A stretch of 9,270 nt of DNA, from contig JACDER010000037.1 of the NCBI GenBank assembly GCA_013816275.1, positions 1 through 9,270 of the forward strand, read 5' to 3'. The notes under the pieces are model-generated. The model ran no database searches, had not been told where the DNA came from, and saw only the letters and a program-made list of their open reading frames with translations. This stretch comes from Actinomycetota bacterium (GTDB taxonomy: Bacteria; Actinomycetota; Thermoleophilia; Gaiellales; Gaiellaceae). Numbering within the stretch: position 1 is the first letter of the stretch; every line of letters starts with the position of its first letter. The translations under genes were made by a program, and so were the position numbers. Below, piece by piece: positions 6,044 to 9,270 of the stretch.

Positions 6044-7054
6044 TCATTTGCAGGCGTCGACCGCCTTCACCAGCCCTTTCAGCGCTTTGACCTCGGTCTT
6101 CAACAGAGCACGGAGCCGCTTCACGTCGCGAGCGGCCTGCGCTTTCTTGTTTTGCTTGCGCTCGGCGTGGATCTTCCTGACGAGCGGCGCGAAGTTCCGC
6201 AGGTTGATCTTCTGGCCTCGCGCGAGGAGTGGAGCCCACTCCTTCTCCGTGCAGTCAGCTCCTCGAACGGACGTCGACGGGCCGGTCTTTCGCACTCCCT
6301 CACAGTCTTCGAGCGCCTTGTGCGCTTTCTCGGCCGCCGCCCGTGCCTGGGCGAGGGCCAGCTCGGAAGCATCGAAATCCTCCACCGCTCTATTGCGCAA
6401 ATGCACGTAGAGCTCGCCGATACGGAAGCGGATGAGAGCTGCGTTCTCGATCTCAGCGAGGTGGTGAAGGGACTGCCGATAGGCGCTGTCCGCGTCGCCG
6501 AGCTTCTGGTACGCGTGCGCGAACGCCCCCTGGAGCTGGGAGCAATCCGGCGGCGGGACGGCGACGCCTTCCTGGTAGGTGTTGAGCGAAAAACCCTCGG
6601 CGACGATCTCGGCAGTCGCGTTTTTCTTCCACTTGCCCTTGACGGTGAAGGAACCGGTCAGGGGCAAGACCGTGGAGGGATCGTCGGTGTTGCGCTTGTT
6701 CGTGTCGCACAGGACGACCGGGCGCGTGGCGCTGTTGCAATTGGCAGGTGGGCTCACGAGAGTCGGCAGGCCGACGGCGCCGTCGGTCGTCCCTCCGGCC
6801 GCGTCGACATAGATGTCGATGCCGTACGGCTTTCCGTAGTTGGCGTAGCAGCCCGTCTCCACGTTCGGGCACGGCGGCGGTGTCACCGTGTACTGGAAGA
6901 CGAGCGTGGCCGCGTCCGTCCTGCTCAGGGTCACAGTCACCCGGCCGGGCACGGAGTTGGGCGGATGGTGGGACGCGGAGGCAGGCACCGCGAGAACCAG
7001 CGCGGCGGCCGCGCCCACGAGAGCAGCTACGACCCCGGCTCTCACGGTCCGCAT
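6044..7054 (-). CDS. secreted protein of unknown function with eight cysteines
   Basis: The protein has 336 residues from ATG 7054. The N-terminus is a classic Sec signal peptide: MRTVR, a hydrophobic stretch (about 7-23) and a probable cut after A-S-A (27). The frame stays open upstream but that extension would lie opposite comB and bury the signal peptide. The mature N-terminal half (about 33-165) is Thr/Val/Pro-rich and looks like a beta domain, with VTVTLSRTDAATLVFQYTV. The second half (from about 172) is helical: a TPR-like or hairpin stretch with LGDADSAYRQSLHHLAEIE, then a very Lys/Arg-rich helix at 290-336. Cysteines at 62, 69, 106, 116, 171, 251, 268 and 335 are even in number and could form disulfides outside the cell. 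I recognise no family. It starts 22 bases after the comB stop, so co-transcription is likely, and no clear ribosome-binding site is seen. Confidence 0.82.
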   Translation of the reverse strand: MRTVRAGVVAALVGAAAALVLAVPASASHHPPNSVPGRVTVTLSRTDAATLVFQYTVTPPPCPNVETGCYANYGKPYGIDIYVDAAGGTTDGAVGLPTLVSPPANCNSATRPVVLCDTNKRNTDDPSTVLPLTGSFTVKGKWKKNATAEIVAEGFSLNTYQEGVAVPPPDCSQLQGAFAHAYQKLGDADSAYRQSLHHLAEIENAALIRFRIGELYVHLRNRAVEDFDASELALAQARAAAEKAHKALEDCEGVRKTGPSTSVRGADCTEKEWAPLLARGQKINLRNFAPLVRKIHAERKQNKKAQAARDVKRLRALLKTEVKALKGLVKAVDACK

Positions 7055-7076
7055 TCTAAGTGGTTTCGGCCGGCGC

Positions 7077-7757
7077 TCAGACCACGATTTCCGCTGTGCC
7101 GTCGACCATGCGGGAGAAGCGCGGGACGACGTCCAGCAGATTGTCCTGCGACACCCAGGCGAGGTCGTCCTCGAGCCCCGGGGGGCCGTACGTGCGCGCG
7201 TTGATCCCGTCGATCGAGGCTGGAAACGCTCCGGCGACGACTTCGGCCGCGACCGCCGCATCCGTCCGCTCACCGTCCAGCCCGCGCGTGATCCGGCCGG
7301 CGCAATACGCGTCGTCGATCGCGAACAGGCCCTTCCAGCCGGCGCAGAGGACGACGACGTCTTCCCCACGCTCCCGCACCGCCGACACCACCGCATCGAG
7401 ATTCAGGAGGCTGCCGAGGAGGACGGTCTCGCATGACTGCGCGGCGGTGACGATCGCCCGAGTCCCGTTCGTCGTCGACATGATCAGCGTGGATCCGCGC
7501 GGCTCACGGACCTCCCGGGGGGAGGCGCCGAGATCGAACCCGGGAATCTGGACGGCATCCCGCTCTCCGCCGAGCAGGCCTTCGCCGAGCGATTCCCGGA
7601 GCGATCGCGCCTCCTCGATCCCGGGGGCGCAGTAGACGCGCTCCCAGCCCGAGGCGAGCGCCTGCGCGATCGTCGACGTCGCTCGCATTACGTCGACGAC
7701 GACGGCAACGGGCGAGGGAGTGGCCTCGGCGGGAGTGAAAGCGACGTGAATCCGCAC
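7077..7757 (-). CDS. comB: ComB-like 2-phosphosulfolactate phosphatase
   Basis: The protein has 226 residues. Family motifs are clear: VVVDVMRATSTI (19-30) with D22 and R25, QIPGFDLGASP (70-80), STTNGTRAI (94-102) and CAGWKGLFAIDDAYCAG (138-154). ComB removes phosphate from 2-phosphosulfolactate to give sulfolactate, a magnesium-dependent step of coenzyme M synthesis in methanogens. Homologues are common in bacteria that make no coenzyme M, where the real substrate is often unknown; none of the other coenzyme M genes lies in this window. The start is GTG 7757, where the protein begins with RIHVAF, a fitting first beta strand. No ribosome-binding site precedes it, and TAGCGT (7769-7764) is placed for a message starting at the GTG itself. 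The secreted-protein gene follows after 22 bases. Confidence 0.87.
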   Translation of the reverse strand: MRIHVAFTPAEATPSPVAVVVDVMRATSTIAQALASGWERVYCAPGIEEARSLRESLGEGLLGGERDAVQIPGFDLGASPREVREPRGSTLIMSTTNGTRAIVTAAQSCETVLLGSLLNLDAVVSAVRERGEDVVVLCAGWKGLFAIDDAYCAGRITRGLDGERTDAAVAAEVVAGAFPASIDGINARTYGPPGLEDDLAWVSQDNLLDVVPRFSRMVDGTAEIVV

Positions 7758-7762
7758 CCGGC

Positions 7763-7769
7763 TACGCTA
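7763..7769. promoter_or_regulatory. possible shared bidirectional -10 element between comB and the rhomboid gene
   Basis: TACGCTA can be read as TACGCT on the plus strand and TAGCGT on the minus strand, both fitting TANNNT. The minus-strand hexamer ends 7 bases before the comB GTG. The plus-strand one ends 9 bases before the rhomboid ATG. Both genes lack a ribosome-binding site in the 19-base gap, which fits leaderless messages. No clear -35 is seen in either direction. Confidence 0.4.
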
Positions 7770-7776
7770 TCCACAC

Positions 7777-8625
7777 ATGTATTGCTACCGCCATCCGGAC
7801 CGCGAGACGGGCCTCTCCTGCTCCGACTGCGGACGGCCGATCTGCACGGATTGCATGACCGCGGCGCCGGTGGGCCTCCGTTGTCCGGAGCACGCCACGC
7901 ACCGGCCGAAGCCGGCTCAGGTCGCGCGCACGGCGGCTCGAACCGTCGGCCGCGCCGGGCTGTCGGCGCGGAACGCGTATGTAACCCAGGCGCTGATCGC
8001 GATCAACGTCGGCGTCTACATCCTCACCGTCGTCCAGGGCGCAGGGCTCAACTCGCCCGGCGGGAACGTGTTCTCGAAAGGCCTGCTCTTTGGGCCGCTC
8101 GTGGCCGACGGCGACTGGTGGCGCCTGATCACGTCCGCCTTTCTGCACGCGAACCTCCTTCACCTCCTGTTCAACATGCTGGCGCTCTGGTGGTTCGGCG
8201 CTCCGATCGAGCTATTCCTGGGCCGAGCGCGCTTCGTCCTTCTCTACCTCGTCTCGGGGCTCGCCGGCTCGGCCGGCGCGCTGCTCGCGTCGCCCACCGC
8301 TGCGACCGTGGGCGCCTCGGGCGCAATCTTCGGCATCCTCGGCGCGGCGCTCGTGCTCGAGCGACAGCGCATGTACGTCCTCGGCGGCAGCGCGCTGACG
8401 ATCATCGTCATCAACATCGTCTTCACGTTCACGGTCTCGGGCATCTCGGTCGGAGGCCACTTCGGCGGCCTCGTCGGCGGTGGCCTCGCAATGCTCGCGC
8501 TGTCCCACTTCGGGCGAACGCATCCGACGTACGGACGTAACGGCTTACCCGGAATCGTCGGCGTGATCGTGGTGGGGGCGATCGCCGTCCTCGTTTCGTA
8601 CTGGAAGGTCAAGGGGATTGTCTAG
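7777..8625 (+). CDS. rhomboid intramembrane serine protease with N-terminal zinc-binding module
   Basis: The protein has 282 residues. Residues 3-39 form a B-box-like zinc module with C3, H6, C15, C18, C23, C26, C36 and H39, enough for two zinc ions in a cross-brace. A basic linker follows (40-66). The rhomboid domain starts near 68 and has about six or seven membrane segments. The motif H124...H129...N133 lies in the second segment, the catalytic serine is S181 in GASGAIFG, and the catalytic histidine is H228 in GGHFGG. A last hydrophobic segment is at 258-277. The enzyme cuts membrane proteins inside the bilayer; its substrate is unknown. The zinc module would face the cytoplasm and may recruit substrate. 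ATG 7777 is the only start that keeps C3. The gene diverges from comB and ends just before a structured element. Confidence 0.95.
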   Translation: MYCYRHPDRETGLSCSDCGRPICTDCMTAAPVGLRCPEHATHRPKPAQVARTAARTVGRAGLSARNAYVTQALIAINVGVYILTVVQGAGLNSPGGNVFSKGLLFGPLVADGDWWRLITSAFLHANLLHLLFNMLALWWFGAPIELFLGRARFVLLYLVSGLAGSAGALLASPTAATVGASGAIFGILGAALVLERQRMYVLGGSALTIIVINIVFTFTVSGISVGGHFGGLVGGGLAMLALSHFGRTHPTYGRNGLPGIVGVIVVGAIAVLVSYWKVKGIV

Positions 8626-8626
8626 T

Positions 8627-8792
8627 AGTACCCCAGGCCGGCGGGTGCGGTGATGCTCCAGCGCGCGAAAAGCGCCGCCGGGCAAGGACGCAGGGAGCGT
8701 TCGTAGCCGTAGGCTACGGGCGCGACTGAGGACGCCGCCCGGCGCGGCTTTGCAGCCGCTGGAGCGTTGCAGTATCCGCCGGTCGGGGTACT
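8627..8792 (+). ncRNA. candidate structured RNA or palindromic element between rhomboid and yihY genes
   Basis: Almost the whole gap folds on itself. AGTACCCC (8627-8634) pairs with 8785-8792, CCGGCGG (8638-8644) with 8776-8782 and GCTCCAGCG (8655-8663) with 8757-8765. The 10 bases 8645-8654 pair with 8766-8775 at nine positions, five of them G-U, which only works in RNA of the plus strand. Further in, AAAGC (8669-8673) pairs with 8747-8751, GCCGGGC (8677-8683) with 8737-8743, and a 12-bp stem 8697-8708/8712-8723 is closed by GTA. A 13 x 13 internal loop holds GGACGC once on each side and possible tandem G-A pairs next to the apical stem. Local hairpins GCGC-GAAAA-GCGC and GCGGC-TTTGCA-GCCGC could replace the middle helix. 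No T-run follows, so it is not a simple terminator. It may be a leader element of yihY, an independent RNA, or a dispersed palindromic repeat. I cannot match it to a known RNA family. Confidence 0.55.
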
Positions 8793-8796
8793 GGAG
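8793..8796 (+). promoter_or_regulatory. Shine-Dalgarno GGAG for the yihY-family gene
   Basis: GGAG directly follows the last base of the 8627-8792 structure and lies 4 bases before GTG 8801. Its position makes ribosome access potentially sensitive to folding of the element. Confidence 0.5.
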
Positions 8797-8800
8797 CGGG

Positions 8801-9270
8801 GTGACCCACCGACTACGCGCCGCAGTCGATCTCTGGGCCGACTGCTTCAACAAGCACAACATCCTCACGAACGCGAGCGCAATCGCCCTGCGCGCGCTCG
8901 TCTCGCTCGTCCCGCTCACGCTGCTCGGGCTCGCGCTGCTGGGAGCACTCGGCTTCAAGGACGTCTGGCGCGACCAGCTCGCGCCGGCGCTCGAGCGCCA
9001 CTTCACGCATTCCACCTACCACGCGATCAACGCGGCGGCCCTCAAGATCCTCAATTCGGGGACGGCGGGCCTGATCGTGTTCGCCGGTCTGCTGACGATC
9101 TGGAACGTCTCCAGCGTCGTCCGCGCCTGCATGGGCGCGCCGGACGACATCTACGAGCAGAAGGAGACGCGCTCGACCCTCTACCGGTTCGCCCTCTCGA
9201 TCGGGATCGGGATCGGGATCACGCTGTGCGTCGTCGGCGCCGTGCTCGCGGTCACGGCGGGGCGGAGCAT
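8801..9270 (+). CDS. YihY/BrkB-family membrane protein (partial, 3' end outside window)
   Basis: The frame is open from GTG 8801 to the window end (156 codons plus 2 bases). Residues 24-50 form the first membrane segment, with the family-like pattern A-x-A...S35-L-V-P38 followed by a long leucine-rich stretch. An amphipathic region around 52-85 is followed by a second segment (about 92-108, TAGLIVFAGLLTIWNVSS) and the loop with ALNV-like residues and DDIYEQKETRS. A third segment starts at about 133. This order is typical of the YihY/BrkB family of six-segment inner-membrane proteins, which was once misannotated as ribonuclease BN; its function is not established. The start is supported by GGAG 4 bases upstream. 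A GATCGG repeat (9199-9220) encodes an Ile-Gly stretch within the third segment. Confidence 0.85.
   Translation, partial: MTHRLRAAVDLWADCFNKHNILTNASAIALRALVSLVPLTLLGLALLGALGFKDVWRDQLAPALERHFTHSTYHAINAAALKILNSGTAGLIVFAGLLTIWNVSSVVRACMGAPDDIYEQKETRSTLYRFALSIGIGIGITLCVVGAVLAVTAGRS

Noticed and set aside
5912..7204. Long plus-strand open frame of about 430 codons across the imuB start and the secreted-protein gene
   Set aside because: It is antisense to well-supported genes, crosses the LexA promoter, and has the Arg/Leu/Val-rich composition of GC-driven shadow frames with no recognisable motif.
7055..7396. N-terminal extension of the secreted-protein frame, open well upstream of ATG 7054
   Set aside because: It lies opposite/in another frame of comB, is low-complexity Arg/Ser-rich, and would bury a clear signal peptide. 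ATG 7054 is the better start.
8621..8800. The inverted-repeat element as a MITE or insertion-sequence remnant
   Set aside because: I see no target-site duplication at its ends, no transposase fragment, and the G-U rich pairing favours an RNA. It stays possible until the genome is searched for copies.
9199..9220. GATCGG tandem repeat (about 3.7 copies)
   Set aside because: It is in frame and encodes an Ile-Gly membrane stretch; short in-frame repeats like this are ordinary in GC-rich membrane genes.
1..9270. tRNA, rRNA, CRISPR array, prophage or defence-system genes
   Set aside because: None was seen: no conserved rRNA/tRNA blocks, no spaced direct repeats, and every large frame is assigned to another family.

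Overview
The window is GC-rich and densely packed, with many GTG/TTG starts, gene overlaps of a few bases and apparently leaderless promoters. An imuB - DUF6504 - dnaE2 mutagenesis locus sits behind LexA operators of the actinobacterial/Firmicute type (CGAACRNRYGTTCG). Together these point to a high-GC Actinomycetota chromosome. A deep lineage such as Thermoleophilia is my best guess, but it is an inference from protein style and not from a marker gene. I see no mobile element, rRNA, tRNA or CRISPR array.

Layout, left to right. (1) Plus strand, 2-983: the tail of a probable glycosyltransferase, a small acidic helical protein that overlaps it by 4 bases, and a type I phosphoribosyltransferase. 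(2) Minus strand, 984-4202: dnaE2, the error-prone replicative-type polymerase; its stop codon abuts the phosphoribosyltransferase stop. (3) Plus strand, 4214-4588: a small cupin wedged between dnaE2 and the rest of the mutagenesis locus. (4) Minus strand, 4591-6002: a DUF6504 protein and imuB, a Y-family polymerase homologue without catalytic acidic residues. imuB is preceded by a promoter (TTGACA - 18 bp - TAGAAC) carrying two LexA boxes. (5) Minus strand, 6044-7757: a secreted eight-cysteine protein and, upstream of it, a ComB-like 2-phosphosulfolactate phosphatase. (6) Plus strand, 7777-8625: a rhomboid protease with an N-terminal zinc-binding module. It diverges from comB across 19 bp that can be read as one shared, symmetric -10 element. 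(7) 8627-8792: a long, highly structured inverted-repeat element whose pairing is best explained as plus-strand RNA, directly followed by the Shine-Dalgarno and GTG start of a YihY/BrkB-family membrane protein that runs off the window.

How the parts work together: on DNA damage LexA would leave the two operators and ImuB would be made, acting as a non-catalytic adaptor that brings DnaE2 to the sliding clamp for mutagenic lesion bypass. imuA' is not next to imuB here. dnaE2 has no LexA box of its own that I can see, so SOS control of it would need read-through across the antisense cupin gene, or a separate promoter. The most unusual items are the structured element at 8627-8792, the double-operator near-leaderless SOS promoter, the cupin wedge, and a probable start-codon loss in the DUF6504 gene.
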